Made by a program: the position numbers and the translations under genes. Positions 18,332-26,753 of a stretch of 64,000 nucleotides of DNA are shown in pieces; position 1 is the first letter of the stretch, and every line of letters begins with the position of its first letter. This stretch comes from Microbacterium sp. TNHR37B (GTDB lineage: Bacteria > Actinomycetota > Actinomycetes > Actinomycetales > Microbacteriaceae): the NCBI RefSeq assembly GCF_001620065.1, contig NZ_LQGV01000002.1, forward strand, positions 62,001 through 126,000, written 5' to 3'. The notes under the pieces are model-generated. The model was not told the origin of the DNA. It saw only the letters and a list, made by a program, of their open reading frames with translations, and made no database searches.

Positions 18332-19387
18332 GTGTCTGACGCCCCTCACCCCGACTCGCCGGAGATCACTCCCGACGCGGTCGAGAGCGCGGTTGCCGCC
18401 GCCCTCGCCGCGATCGACGCTGCCGCGACGACCGCCGATCTGAAAGCCGCACGCAACGCGCACGTCGCGGAGGGCTCACCCCTCGCGCGTCTGAACGCGC
18501 AGTTGCGTCATGTCCCCGCCGACCGCAAGGCGGAGTTCGGAAAGCTCGTCGGGCAGGCACGTGCCCGCGTCGCGCAAGCCGTGGCGGCACGCGAGTCGGC
18601 GCTGGAGGCGGCGGAGACGGCCGCGCGCCTGGAGGCCGAGCGCGTCGACATCACGGCGCTGCCGCATCGTGGGCGCATCGGCGCCCGCCACCCCCTGACT
18701 CTCCTTCAGGACCAGATCGGCGACATCTTCGTCGGAATGGGATGGGAGGTGGCCGAGGGGCCCGAGCTCGAGCACGAGTGGTACAACTTCGACGCCCTCA
18801 ACCTCGACGCCGACCACCCCGCGCGGCAGATGCAGGACACCTTCTACGTCGATCCGGTCTCCTCGCATCTCCTGCTGCGGACGCAGACGAGCCCCGTGCA
18901 GATGCGCTCGATGCTGACCCGAGACCTTCCCATCTACATCGTCTCGCCGGGGCGCGTCTACCGGACCGACGAGTTCGACGCGACCCACCTGCCGGTCTTC
19001 AGCCAGTTCGAGGGCCTCGTCGTCGACAAGGGCATCACGATGGCGCATCTGCGCGGCACGCTCGATCACGTCGCCCGCGCACTGTTCGGCGCGGAGGCCA
19101 AGACACGACTGCGCGCCAACTACTTCCCGTTCACCGAGCCGTCCGCCGAGCTCGACCTCTGGCACCCCACCTTCAAGGGCGGTGCCCGCTGGATCGAATG
19201 GGGAGGCTGCGGGATGATCAACCCCAACGTGCTGCGCGCCGCGGGCATCGACCCGGAGGAGTACTCCGGCTTCGCCTTCGGGATGGGGATCGAGCGGACG
19301 CTGATGTTCCGCTCGGACGTCAAAGACATGCGCGACATGGCCGAAGGCGATGTCCGGTTCAGTGAGCAGTTCGGAATGGTGGTCTGA
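18332..19387 (+). CDS. pheS: Phenylalanine-tRNA ligase alpha subunit
   Basis: The catalytic subunit of the (alpha-beta)2 class II synthetase charges tRNA-Phe. The 351-residue protein has an N-terminal coiled-coil for tRNA contact (about 10-100). The catalytic core contains motif 2 RVYRTDEFDATH and motif 3 GFAFGMGIERTLM. The Phe-pocket region FPFTEPSAE and GCGMINPNVL is intact. The GTG start follows the TAGACT -10. The stop overlaps the pheT start by one base (TGATG). Confidence 0.96.
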   Translation: MSDAPHPDSPEITPDAVESAVAAALAAIDAAATTADLKAARNAHVAEGSPLARLNAQLRHVPADRKAEFGKLVGQARARVAQAVAARESALEAAETAARLEAERVDITALPHRGRIGARHPLTLLQDQIGDIFVGMGWEVAEGPELEHEWYNFDALNLDADHPARQMQDTFYVDPVSSHLLLRTQTSPVQMRSMLTRDLPIYIVSPGRVYRTDEFDATHLPVFSQFEGLVVDKGITMAHLRGTLDHVARALFGAEAKTRLRANYFPFTEPSAELDLWHPTFKGGARWIEWGGCGMINPNVLRAAGIDPEEYSGFAFGMGIERTLMFRSDVKDMRDMAEGDVRFSEQFGMVV

Positions 19388-21897
19388 TGCGCGTCCCGCT
19401 GTCGTGGCTTCGCGAGTACGTCGACGTCGCCGGGGGGGCGACCCCCGACGATGTGCTGGCATCGCTCGTCTCCGTCGGCTTCGAAGAGGAGGACGTCCAC
19501 GGCTTCTCGCTGACCGGACCGATCGTCGTCGGTCAGGTGCAGGAGTTCGTCGAAGAACCCCAGTCCAACGGCAAGACCATCCGCTGGTGCCAGGTCGATG
19601 TCGGCGAGGCGCACGGGGGAGTGCGGGGCATCGTCTGCGGTGCCGGCAACTTCTTCCCCGGCGACAAGGTCGTCGTGACCCTGCCGGGCGCGGTGCTTCC
19701 GGGGCCGTTCCCGATCGCCGCCCGGAAGACCTACGGTCACGTCTCCGACGGCATGATCGCCTCGGCGAAGGAACTCGGTCTCGGTGAGGAGCACAGCGGC
19801 ATCCTGCGTCTGGTCGAGCTCGGACTGGACCCCGAAGTGGGCACCGACGCGATCGCTCTGCTCGGGCTCGATGACGTCGCCGTCGAGGTCAATGTCACCC
19901 CCGACCGTGGCTACGCCCTGAGCCTGCGCGGTATCGCCCGGGAGTACTCCCACGCGACGGGAGCGACGTTCCGTGACCCCGCCGATCGGCCGTTCGAGTC
20001 GCTGGAGCAGCCCACGTCGGGCTTCGACGTGTCCGTCGTCGACGACGCGCCGTTGCGGGGACGCGTCGGTGCGAGCGAGTTCGTGGTCCGGGTGGTGCGC
20101 GACGTCGATCCGACCAAGCCCACCCCGGCCTGGATGGTCGCCCGTCTCACCCTCGCCGGCATCCGCCCGCTCGGCATCCTCATCGACATCACCAACTACG
20201 TGATGCTGGAACTCGGAAACCCCATCCACGGGTATGACCTCGACCGCCTGAGCGGGGGCATCACCGTCCGGCGTGCTGCCGCGGGCGAGCATCTGGTGAC
20301 CCTCGACGGAAAGGACCGCGCGCTCGACCCGGAGGATCTGCTGATCACCGATGACTCGGGCCCGATCGGTCTGGCGGGGGTGATGGGCGGGGCGAGCACG
20401 GAGATGACGGGCGCCACGCGCAACGTGCTGATCGAGGCCGCCGTGTTCGACCCGGTCACGATCGCGCGGACCGCGCGTCGGCACAAGCTCCCCTCGGAGG
20501 CGTCCAAGCGCTTCGAACGCGGTGTCGATCCGCTCGTCCCGTTCGTCGCTGCCCGGAGGGTCGCCGACCTCATGGTCGAGTACGCGAGCGGAACCCTCGA
20601 CCCCGTCGGCGGGGCACTGTTCGCGGAGGTCTTCGCGGCGTCGATCGATCTTCCGCGCGACTTCGCGGCGCGTCTCATCGGGGTTGCGTACACCGACGCC
20701 GAAGTCGTGGCGGCGCTGGAGACGATCGGGTGTGAGGTGTCGAGCGATGACGCCGGCAGCTGGTCGGTCATCCCGCCGACGTGGCGTCCGGACCTGACCG
20801 ACAAGTGGACGCTCGTCGAGGAGGTCGCGCGGATCACCGGATACGACCGCATCCCCTCCGTCCTGCCGCTCCCGCCCTCGGGTCGCGGATTCACGCCGTC
20901 GCAGGCGGGGCGGCGTCGAGTCGCCAACGCGCTGGCGGCGGCGGGGCTCGTGGAGACGCCGTCGTTCGGGTTCACGACCGAGGAGCAGAACGACCTCCAC
21001 GGATCGGCAGACGGCGCGCATCTGCCGAGCGTCAAGCTCGCCAATCCGCTCGACGGACAGGCGCCGTTCCTCCGCCGCACGCTGGTGCCGGGGCTCCTGC
21101 AGGTCGCACACCGCAATGTCGCTCGCGGGCTGACCGACCTGGCGCTGTTCGAGATCGGCACGGTGTTCATCCCGGCGCCGGGCGTCCGGTACGGCACGGA
21201 TGTCGTGCCTCCGCCCGCGGTGCGCCCGGATGCCGCGACGCTCTCGATGCTCGATGCGGCCATCCCGCCGCAGCCGCGCCACGTCGCGGTGCTCCTCGTG
21301 GGTGATCGCGTCGCCAAGCAGCCGGGGCAGCCGGCTGTCGCCTTCGACCTCGCCGACGCGGTGGATGCCGTCCGCGCCATCGGGGCGGCCGCAGGCTTGT
21401 CGCTCGACATCGTCCAGACCACGCGCGCCGCCCTGCACCCCGGGCGTGCCGGAAAGGTGCTGGCCGGCGAGGTCGAGGTGGGCTACGTGGGAGAGCTGTT
21501 GCCGTCGATCTCGGCGGAGGCAGACCTGCCCGGGCGCGTCCTGGTCGCCGAGCTGGATCTCGATCGTGTGCTGGACACCGCGCGCGGACGCGTCGTCGCG
21601 ACGGCCCTCTCGGCCTATCCCGCCGCCACACAGGACGTCTCGCTCGTCGTGGACGTCGCCGTCACGGCGGCCGAGGTCGAGCGCGCGATCGTCGATGGTG
21701 CCGGCGAGCTGCTGGAGGCGATCGATCTCGTCGACGACTACCGCGGAGCGGGCCTTCCCGAGGGGGCGAAGAGCCTCACGTTCGCCCTCCGGTTCCGGGC
21801 GCCCGATCGTACCCTCACCGCTGCCGAGGCGACGACGGCGAAGCTCGCCGGGGTCGCTGCGGCGCGGGAGCGATTCGGCGCGACGCTTCGCGAGTGA
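19387..21897 (+). CDS. pheT: Phenylalanine-tRNA ligase beta subunit
   Basis: The 836-residue structural and editing subunit starts MRVPLSWLREYVDV. It has the EMAP-II-like tRNA-binding domain (about 40-155), the B3/B4 editing domain (about 210-390, with NYVMLELGNPIHGYD), the B5 domain and the catalytic-like core. It ends with the ferredoxin-fold anticodon-binding domain (about 740-836, YPAATQDVSLVVD). Full length for the bacterial family. It is coupled to pheS and followed by a hairpin shared with the convergent ATPase gene. Confidence 0.96.
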   Translation: MRVPLSWLREYVDVAGGATPDDVLASLVSVGFEEEDVHGFSLTGPIVVGQVQEFVEEPQSNGKTIRWCQVDVGEAHGGVRGIVCGAGNFFPGDKVVVTLPGAVLPGPFPIAARKTYGHVSDGMIASAKELGLGEEHSGILRLVELGLDPEVGTDAIALLGLDDVAVEVNVTPDRGYALSLRGIAREYSHATGATFRDPADRPFESLEQPTSGFDVSVVDDAPLRGRVGASEFVVRVVRDVDPTKPTPAWMVARLTLAGIRPLGILIDITNYVMLELGNPIHGYDLDRLSGGITVRRAAAGEHLVTLDGKDRALDPEDLLITDDSGPIGLAGVMGGASTEMTGATRNVLIEAAVFDPVTIARTARRHKLPSEASKRFERGVDPLVPFVAARRVADLMVEYASGTLDPVGGALFAEVFAASIDLPRDFAARLIGVAYTDAEVVAALETIGCEVSSDDAGSWSVIPPTWRPDLTDKWTLVEEVARITGYDRIPSVLPLPPSGRGFTPSQAGRRRVANALAAAGLVETPSFGFTTEEQNDLHGSADGAHLPSVKLANPLDGQAPFLRRTLVPGLLQVAHRNVARGLTDLALFEIGTVFIPAPGVRYGTDVVPPPAVRPDAATLSMLDAAIPPQPRHVAVLLVGDRVAKQPGQPAVAFDLADAVDAVRAIGAAAGLSLDIVQTTRAALHPGRAGKVLAGEVEVGYVGELLPSISAEADLPGRVLVAELDLDRVLDTARGRVVATALSAYPAATQDVSLVVDVAVTAAEVERAIVDGAGELLEAIDLVDDYRGAGLPEGAKSLTFALRFRAPDRTLTAAEATTAKLAGVAAARERFGATLRE

Positions 21898-21908
21898 GGG
21901 CGGCGCGC

Positions 21909-21938
21909 CGCCGACTCACCCGCGTCCGGGAGTCGGCG
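21909..21938. terminator. Bidirectional hairpin between pheT and the ATPase gene
   Basis: CGCCGACTC (21909-21917) and GAGTCGGCG (21930-21938) form a perfect 9-bp stem with a 12-nt loop between convergent genes. There is no U-tract on either side. Confidence 0.5.
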
Positions 21939-21944
21939 AGTCGC

Positions 21945-23069
21945 TCACCGAGTGCCCCAGTTCCAGGCGGGCACGTCGAGGAACCCCTGACCCTCGATCG
22001 CTGTGCCGTCGGCGGATGAGCGCAAGCTCACCCGCGCCGCATCGGGCAGAGCCTCGACCAGGGCCGCGGCGTGCGACACGACGATCACTTGCGTCCGCGT
22101 GGCGGCGCGCTGGATGAGCTCGGCGAGCGGAGCCAGGAGAGAGGCGTGAAGACTTGCCTCCGGCTCGTTCAGAACGACCAGCGGTGCGGGTCGTGCCGGC
22201 AGCAGCGCCGCGCACAGCAGCAGATAGCGCAGGGTTCCGTCCGACAGCTCGCCGGCATCGAGCCGCCGCAGGAGCCCGGGCTGGCGCAGGCCGATCCGGA
22301 AGACTCCGTCGTCGGCGTGGATCTCCACCGATGCGCCGGGGAAGGCGTCGTCGACCGCCCGAGCAAGACCTTCTCCCTCTCCCGCTTCGGTGATCGTCGC
22401 CCACACCGCCGCCAGGTTCGCCCCGTCGTGGCCCAGCAGATGTGAACGCGTCCCGATCTGAGGACGGCGCGCGGGCGCATCGGCGTCGGTGCGGAACTGG
22501 TCGTAGAACCGCCACGAGGTCAGTGTCCGACGAAGTGTCAGCAGCTCCGGCGCCGTGTCGCCATCGGCCAACTCGGTCAGCATCGTCGCCGACGACTCGA
22601 GCGACTGGGCGAGGCTCCGCCACCCGTCCTCGCGGACCCGTACGTGGGCCCGGGAACGGTCGATGAGGACGGTGGACGGCTTGGCCACCGCTCCCGCGAA
22701 GACCTGCTCCCGTTTGATCTCCGGATCGCGCGCGAACGCGCTCCGCTGGTCGGTCTGGGGGATCCCCAGATCGATGAGGTAGCCGAGCTCGTCCGCGGCG
22801 ACGCCCAGCTGCACCGCGACCGGCCGGCGCCGGACTGTGCCCTGGGAGCCACCGTCTTCCGGACCCGCCCACAAAACCGAGGGGAGCCCGCCCTCGCGGG
22901 CCAGCGCTCCCACCACATCACCACTTCCGGCCGACGCCAACAGGCGCAGGGCGCGGTACAGGTTGGACTTGCCCGATCCGTTGGGGCCGGTGACGACGGT
23001 GAGAGGGTGCAGTGGCACGACGACGTCTCGCAGGGAGCGGTAACCGGCGACGGCGAGGGTGCGGAGCAT
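21945..23069 (-). CDS. AAA-type ATPase (SMC/RecF-like AAA_21 family)
   Basis: This 374-residue protein has an ABC-class ATPase head split by a helical insert. It begins TLAVAGYRSLRDVVVPLHP with Walker A GPNGSGKSN. The C-terminal half has GELSDGTLRYLLLCAALL (signature-like), Walker B PLVVLNEPEASLH and an H-loop VVSHAAAL. This matches single-polypeptide AAA_21/RecF-like ATPases, some of which pair with nucleases or toxins. No partner gene is adjacent. The start at 23069 is the first Met at the domain boundary. The role is unknown; DNA-related activity is only inferred from the fold. Confidence 0.85.
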   Translation of the reverse strand: MLRTLAVAGYRSLRDVVVPLHPLTVVTGPNGSGKSNLYRALRLLASAGSGDVVGALAREGGLPSVLWAGPEDGGSQGTVRRRPVAVQLGVAADELGYLIDLGIPQTDQRSAFARDPEIKREQVFAGAVAKPSTVLIDRSRAHVRVREDGWRSLAQSLESSATMLTELADGDTAPELLTLRRTLTSWRFYDQFRTDADAPARRPQIGTRSHLLGHDGANLAAVWATITEAGEGEGLARAVDDAFPGASVEIHADDGVFRIGLRQPGLLRRLDAGELSDGTLRYLLLCAALLPARPAPLVVLNEPEASLHASLLAPLAELIQRAATRTQVIVVSHAAALVEALPDAARVSLRSSADGTAIEGQGFLDVPAWNWGTR

Positions 23070-23119
23070 GACACCACCCTGCCATCGGCGGCCGACACGG
23101 GCCCGTGAACGCGAACGCC

Positions 23120-23125
23120 TAAGCT
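23120..23125 (+). promoter_or_regulatory. -10 element of the ABC exporter operon
   Basis: TAAGCT ends seven bases before the ATG at 23133. The intervening GGGGGAG could also act as a ribosome binding site. Confidence 0.4.
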
Positions 23126-23132
23126 GGGGGAG

Positions 23133-23918
23133 ATGAGCGAGGACGCAACGAATCACGACCGGCCCGCGCCGGCACTGCGGATCGAGGGTCTGAGCAAGCG
23201 CTTCGGGGCCAAGGTCGCCGTTGACGGCATCGACCTCGAGGTACCGGCAGGGTCGTTCTACGGACTGGTCGGACCGAACGGAGCCGGAAAGACGACGACG
23301 CTGTCCATGGCCACCGGGCTCCTCCGACCTGACACGGGAAGGATCTGGGTCCACGGCGTCGACGTCTGGGCAGACCCCACGACCGCGAAGCGGATGATCG
23401 GCAACCTCGCCGACGGGGTGCGCCTGTTCGACCGCCTCACCGGCGAGCAGCTCATCACGTACACCGCGATGATGTTCGGGCTGCCGCGAGCCGAGATCGC
23501 CCCGCGCGTGGCCGACCTCATCGCGATGATGGATCTGCGCGAGGCCGCCGGGACGATCGTGGCCGACTACTCCGCCGGGATGACGAAGAAGATCGCCCTC
23601 GCGTGCGCGCTCGTCCACGCGCCGCGGCTGCTCGTGCTCGACGAGCCGTTCGAGTCCGTCGATCCGGTCTCGGCCGCCAACATCGAGGACATCCTGCGTG
23701 GCTACACCGCGTCGGGCGGGAGCGTCATCGTCTCGAGTCACTCGATGGATCTCGTCCAGCGCATGTGCGATCACGTCGCAGTCATCGCCGGAGGCCGCGT
23801 GCTGGCGGCCGGCACCACCGACCAGGTGCGCGGGGACTCGAGTCTCCAGGACCGCTTCATCTCACTGGTCGGCGGTCGTCACACCACACAGGGGCCCGAG
23901 TGGTTGCGACAGTCCTGA
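23133..23918 (+). CDS. ABC transporter ATP-binding protein
   Basis: A 261-residue ATPase of the CcmA/drug-exporter type, with Walker A GPNGAGKTTT, signature YSAGMTKKIALACAL, Walker B LLVLDEPFESVDP and H-loop VSSHSMDL. The aberrant signature (YSAGM for LSGGQ) is common in exporters of this class. It is coupled to a membrane protein whose gene overlaps its 3' end. The substrate is unknown. Confidence 0.9.
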   Translation: MSEDATNHDRPAPALRIEGLSKRFGAKVAVDGIDLEVPAGSFYGLVGPNGAGKTTTLSMATGLLRPDTGRIWVHGVDVWADPTTAKRMIGNLADGVRLFDRLTGEQLITYTAMMFGLPRAEIAPRVADLIAMMDLREAAGTIVADYSAGMTKKIALACALVHAPRLLVLDEPFESVDPVSAANIEDILRGYTASGGSVIVSSHSMDLVQRMCDHVAVIAGGRVLAAGTTDQVRGDSSLQDRFISLVGGRHTTQGPEWLRQS

Positions 23919-25483
23919 GGCTGCGGTACCGCATCCTCGCGAACGACCTCTCCCGCCGGCCGTGGCAGCTCGTCGGGTTCTGCTTCGGGATCCTGGGGGC
24001 GGTGTCGGCCCTCGGCCTCCTTGCGGTGGGTGCCGTCGTGCTCGCCCTCACTCAGCCGGAGGGGACCGGAGGCGTCATCACCGTCGTGGGCGGCTCGGCG
24101 CTGCTCCTGGGCTGGGTCATCGGTCCGCTCGTGGTCGCCGGTCTCGATGCGACCGTCGATCCGGCGCGGCTGGCGCCCTTCCCCCTGACACGCCGTGACA
24201 CGATGCTCGCACTGGCAGCGGCGGGCGTCTCGGGCGTTCCGGGACTGGCGACGACCCTCGCCGCGGTGCTCGCATCGCTCGTCTACCTGCGGACACCGAT
24301 GGCCGCAGTCGTCGCGGTGCCGATGGGGGCGCTGGCCGCGATGACCTGCGTCGTGGCGGCCCGACTCGTGGGGTCCTTGTCGTCCGGGCTGGGCAGCAAC
24401 CGCAAGGGACGCGAGATCGTGGGAACGCTCGTCCTCGCGGTGGTCATCATGACCGGGCCGATCCTCTCGGGCATCGTCGCGCTGCTGGACCGCACCGCCG
24501 ATCTCTGGCCGCGGCTGCAGGCGGTCGCAGCGATCCTGTCCTGGACCCCGCTCGGCGCCGCGTGGGCGGTGCCGGCCGACGTCGCCGCAGGCATGCCCCT
24601 GTCGGCTCTGGCCCGTTTCGCCGTGGCGTCAGCGACGCTCGTCGTGCTGTGGCTGGTGTGGGCGCGCTCGCTCGACGCGGCGGTCACGACTCCGGTGCGC
24701 TCCACCTCGCGCGCCGTACGGCCCGGCTCGCTCGGGCTGTTCGGTCGCTTCCCCGCCACTCCCATCGGCGCGACGTGGGCCCGTTCGCTCACCGCGTGGC
24801 TGCGCGATCCCCGGTATCTTCGGCAGCTGATCGTCGTCCCGCTCCTCCCGCTCCTGCTGGGGCTGACGGGAGGGGTGACCGACTCGCCCTTCATCGTTTC
24901 CAGCGTGATCGTCGCCCTGGTCCTGGCGATCGCGACGTACAGCGACATCTCCTATGACGGCACCGCCTTCGCCTCGGTGCTCGCCTCCGGCATCCGCGGC
25001 CGGGACGACCGCTGGGGGAGGCTCCTGGGTGCTGCCAGCGTGGGCGTCCCGATCGTCGTGGTCCTGGCCGTTCTCACGACTCAGCTGGCGGGAGCCCCGG
25101 AACGCCTGCCCGCGACCCTCGGGGCATCGCTCGGCCTGCTGCTGGCAGGGTACGCCGTCGCCGCCGTGTCCTCGGCGCTCCTCGTGACCCCCGTGGCCGC
25201 TCCCGGTGACAGCCCCTTCAAGACGGTCCCCGGGCAGACGTTCGTCAGCGGCCTCCTCGTCTTCGTCGTGATGGCCGCGATCTTCGTCCTCGCCCTTCCC
25301 TCCCTCGTGCTGGCCGTCCTGTCTGCGGCCACCGGCAACGGCGCGTTCGGCTGGGCGGCCCTCGCCGTGTCGCTCGTCGTCGGCGTCGGCGGGAGCGCCG
25401 CCGGGGTGGCCATCGGGGGTCGCATCTTCGATCGTGGCGCCCCGGAACTGCTCCAGCGGATCAAGGCGTTCCCGACGCGCTGA
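23900..25483 (+). CDS. ABC transporter permease (large, about 12-14 membrane segments)
   Basis: This roughly 527-residue, highly hydrophobic protein begins VVATVLRLRYRILANDLSRRPW and has a long series of membrane helices in two halves. A cytosolic loop of about 80 residues near the middle contains RPGSLGLFGRFPATPIGATWARSL. The GTG at 23900 overlaps the ATPase gene by 19 bp. The frame is open further upstream to 23603 but only as an out-of-frame shadow of the ATPase. It is probably an export permease; neither antibiotic nor lipid specificity can be read from the sequence. Confidence 0.85.
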   Translation: MVATVLRLRYRILANDLSRRPWQLVGFCFGILGAVSALGLLAVGAVVLALTQPEGTGGVITVVGGSALLLGWVIGPLVVAGLDATVDPARLAPFPLTRRDTMLALAAAGVSGVPGLATTLAAVLASLVYLRTPMAAVVAVPMGALAAMTCVVAARLVGSLSSGLGSNRKGREIVGTLVLAVVIMTGPILSGIVALLDRTADLWPRLQAVAAILSWTPLGAAWAVPADVAAGMPLSALARFAVASATLVVLWLVWARSLDAAVTTPVRSTSRAVRPGSLGLFGRFPATPIGATWARSLTAWLRDPRYLRQLIVVPLLPLLLGLTGGVTDSPFIVSSVIVALVLAIATYSDISYDGTAFASVLASGIRGRDDRWGRLLGAASVGVPIVVVLAVLTTQLAGAPERLPATLGASLGLLLAGYAVAAVSSALLVTPVAAPGDSPFKTVPGQTFVSGLLVFVVMAAIFVLALPSLVLAVLSAATGNGAFGWAALAVSLVVGVGGSAAGVAIGGRIFDRGAPELLQRIKAFPTR

Positions 25484-25499
25484 GGGTGGCGCTTCTCGG

Positions 25500-25518
25500 C
25501 GTCCGCCATGAGCGGACG
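25500..25518 (+). terminator. Hairpin after the ABC exporter
   Basis: CGTCCGC-CATGA-GCGGACG forms a 7-bp perfect stem between the permease and the next gene. There is no T-tract, so termination is uncertain. Confidence 0.35.
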
Positions 25519-25556
25519 GCCTGGCGTCAGCGCGGATCTCCTGCTGTGCTGAGCAG

Positions 25557-26534
25557 ATGCGGAGAATCCTCATCCTCGGCGGCACCGGATGGTTGAGTGG
25601 TCGCGTCGCCCGGCGATGGACGGAGCGGGGCGCCGAGGTCGTCTGCCTCGCGCGCGGTTCCCGACCGGCGCCGGCGGGCGCGACCCTCGTCGCCGCCGAC
25701 CGTTCCCGCCCCGACGCCTACGCCGCCGTCGCGGCAGAGCGCTGGGACGACGTCATCGACATCTCGTCGCGGCCCGGCCACGTGCGCGCGGCGCTGGCTG
25801 CCCTGGCACCGCGCTCGGCGCACTGGACGTACGTGTCGAGCGTCTCGGTGTACGCCGACAACGAGACCCCGGGTGCCGACGAGACAGCCGCAGTGGCCAC
25901 CCCGGTCGCCTCCGACCACGGTGCGGACGCGGATTACGCGGGAGCGAAGGCGGCCGCCGAGGCCGCGGTGGCGGCGGCCGGGCTGACCTCGGCGATCATC
26001 CGGCCCGGACTGATCGTGGGCCCGGGCGATCCCACCGATCGGTTCGGATACTGGCCGGCGCGCTTCGCCGCCGCGGGGGCGGAGCCGGTTCTGGTGCCCG
26101 AGACGGAGGGACTGTTCGCACAGACGATCGATGTCGACGACCTCGCGGAGTTCATCGTGACGGCGGGGGAGCGGCGACTGTCCGGACCCGTCAACGCCGT
26201 CGGCCCGTCCCTGCCGCTCGCGGACGTGCTGCAGGGAGCGCGGACTGTGGCGGGCCACACGGGCGATCTCGTCTCGGCGCCGGCTGAGTGGCTCGTTGCC
26301 GAGGGGGTCTCGTACTGGGCGGGACCGCGCTCGCTCCCGCTCTGGCTTCCCGCCGATCTCCCCGGGTTCGCTACGCGCGACGATCGCCGATACCGCGCCG
26401 TGGGGGGCACCGCGCGTCCCCTCCACGTCACGCTGGAGCGCGTGCTGATCGATGAGCGCGTCCGTGGCGTGGATCGCACGCGTGCGGCCGGTCTCCTCCG
26501 CAGCGAGGAGCGCGCGCTCCTCGAGCGTCTGTGA
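25557..26534 (+). CDS. NAD-dependent epimerase/dehydratase (extended SDR) family protein
   Basis: A 325-residue Rossmann protein. It starts RRILILGGTGWLSG, the glycine-rich nucleotide-binding motif at about residues 8-15, and then has WDDVIDISSRPGHVR. The usual YxxxK is represented by DYAGAKAAAE near residue 125. The region IIRPGLIVGPGDPTDRFGYW is typical of atypical SDRs close to the isoflavone-reductase and CSP41 types. A TGTGCT hexamer lies six bases before the ATG. The substrate is unknown. It stands alone before the arg leader region. Confidence 0.82.
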   Translation: MRRILILGGTGWLSGRVARRWTERGAEVVCLARGSRPAPAGATLVAADRSRPDAYAAVAAERWDDVIDISSRPGHVRAALAALAPRSAHWTYVSSVSVYADNETPGADETAAVATPVASDHGADADYAGAKAAAEAAVAAAGLTSAIIRPGLIVGPGDPTDRFGYWPARFAAAGAEPVLVPETEGLFAQTIDVDDLAEFIVTAGERRLSGPVNAVGPSLPLADVLQGARTVAGHTGDLVSAPAEWLVAEGVSYWAGPRSLPLWLPADLPGFATRDDRRYRAVGGTARPLHVTLERVLIDERVRGVDRTRAAGLLRSEERALLERL

Positions 26535-26578
26535 CGACACGCGCCGACGCGGATTTGCAGAGGCGTGCGCATCGCCGC

Positions 26579-26584
26579 TATCGT
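26579..26584 (+). promoter_or_regulatory. -10 element of the arg leader ORF
   Basis: TATCGT ends exactly six bases before the ATG of the Arg-rich leader ORF. This is the same spacing as at many leaderless genes in the window. Confidence 0.5.
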
Positions 26585-26590
26585 CGCGAC

Positions 26591-26665
26591 ATGCTCTCGG
26601 CCGCGACGCAGACCCCCCTCGTGGTCTTCCGCGCGCGCCGACGCCAGGGCGGCCGCCGACTCTAG
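26591..26665 (+). CDS. Arg-rich leader peptide upstream of argC (candidate attenuator)
   Basis: A 24-codon ORF, ATG to TAG. Residues 1-13 are neutral or hydrophobic; residues 14-24 read RARRRQGGRRL, with six Arg codons (four CGC, two CGA). It starts six bases after a TATCGT -10, so it would be translated as a leaderless mRNA, and it ends 88 bases before argC. Clusters of codons for the end product just before a biosynthetic operon are the hallmark of ribosome-mediated attenuation (trp, his, leu, ilv leaders). The region after the stop can form competing hairpins. I know of no described arginine leader peptide of this kind. The ORF is visible; the role is inferred. Confidence 0.55.
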   Translation: MLSAATQTPLVVFRARRRQGGRRL

Positions 26666-26670
26666 GCGAC

Positions 26671-26732
26671 CCCGAACGCTCCCCGTCGTTGTCGGGTGGA
26701 GCCGCCGGTGTCGCCGTCTCCGGCCCCGCTCC
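26671..26732 (+). promoter_or_regulatory. Candidate alternative RNA structures of the arg leader
   Basis: Hairpin A pairs CCCGA (26671-26675) with TCGGG (26692-26696). Hairpin B pairs GGAGC and GCCGG (26698-26708) with CCGGC and GCTCC (26720-26732). The Arg-codon segment 26648-26660 (GGCGGC, CCGAC) can instead pair with GTCGG (26691-26695) and GCCGCC (26701-26706), excluding both hairpins. There is no U-tract, so if this is an attenuator it may act through Rho or through ribosome access. Confidence 0.35.
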
Positions 26733-26741
26733 CTCAGACAA

Positions 26742-26747
26742 TAAGGT
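26742..26747 (+). promoter_or_regulatory. Possible second -10 element (or RBS) of argC
   Basis: TAAGGT ends six bases before the argC ATG. The AAGG within it could instead be the ribosome binding site of a longer transcript from the leader promoter. Confidence 0.35.
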
Positions 26748-26753
26748 TGGACA

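Noticed and set aside
19120..21438. 772-codon minus frame opposite pheS-pheT
   Set aside because: Antisense shadow of pheT; no motif.
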